Assembly: GCF_012033735.1 (NCBI RefSeq)
Contig: NZ_JAAVJD010000022.1
Span: 1-40,578, forward strand
DNA: 40,578 bases
Direction of reading: 5' to 3'
Source: Streptomyces lonarensis
GTDB lineage: Bacteria; Actinomycetota; Actinomycetes; Streptomycetales; Streptomycetaceae
Part shown: positions 16,022-40,578 of the stretch, in pieces
How the letters are laid out: every line of letters starts with the position of its first letter
Numbering within the stretch: position 1 is the first letter of the stretch
Program-made: the position numbers and the translations under genes
The notes under the pieces: model-generated
Seen by the model: only the letters and a program-made list of their open reading frames with translations
Database searches by the model: none
Told to the model about the DNA's origin: nothing

Positions 16022-40578
<24,557 letters not shown>

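Overview
The window is a GC-rich actinomycete (most likely Streptomyces-like) stretch of a modular type I polyketide synthase (PKS) biosynthetic cluster. Support comes from the codon bias, the multimodular PKS architecture, a LAL-family LuxR regulator with TTA codons, and an IS5-like element. No rRNA, tRNA or CRISPR was seen. The product could not be named from sequence alone.

Layout. (1) 1-8641, minus strand: 5' part of the first PKS gene. It holds a KSQ-AT-ACP loading module (active-site Cys replaced by Gln), a complete KS-AT-DH-KR-ACP module 1 with a malonyl-type AT, and the start of module 2's KS. (2) 8760-9655: an IS5-like insertion sequence with a frameshifted transposase, lying between the PKS start and the regulator. 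(3) 9879-9913: a strong terminator hairpin. (4) 9944-12823, minus strand: a large LAL regulator with TTA as its second codon. (5) 12824-14503: about 1.7 kb without a convincing gene, but with a promoter-like sequence, a CTAGGGGCCCCTAG palindrome and other inverted repeats. (6) 14537-15001: a decayed PKS N-terminus (docking helix plus first KS residues). (7) 15067-16014, plus strand: a proline-iminopeptidase-type alpha/beta hydrolase. (8) 16022-40578, plus strand: a giant PKS gene running off the window, with five complete KS-AT-KR-ACP modules (here A-E) and the KS plus start of the AT of a sixth (F).

How the genes work together. The minus-strand synthase should start the chain by decarboxylating an AT-loaded extender (methylmalonyl-like, so propionyl) and make one malonyl extension reduced and dehydrated to an alkene. 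The plus-strand synthase should add consecutive methylmalonyl units, each reduced to a beta-hydroxyl and none dehydrated: a polypropionate polyol segment. Its modules alternate strictly between two types. A, C and E have a KR dimerisation element and an A1-like KR. B and D lack that element and have an A2-like KR. The repeat unit is therefore a bimodule of about 9.03 kb. The LAL protein is the probable pathway activator.

Most notable points: the tandem bimodule with alternating KR types; AT segments homogenised across modules against that pattern; an IS that appears to have split a CTAG-centred palindrome upstream of the loading PKS, closely matching the one upstream of the regulator; the PKS N-terminal fossil upstream of the hydrolase; and a hydrolase of the type known from aminoacyl-protected macrolactam pathways sitting beside a KSQ starter system.
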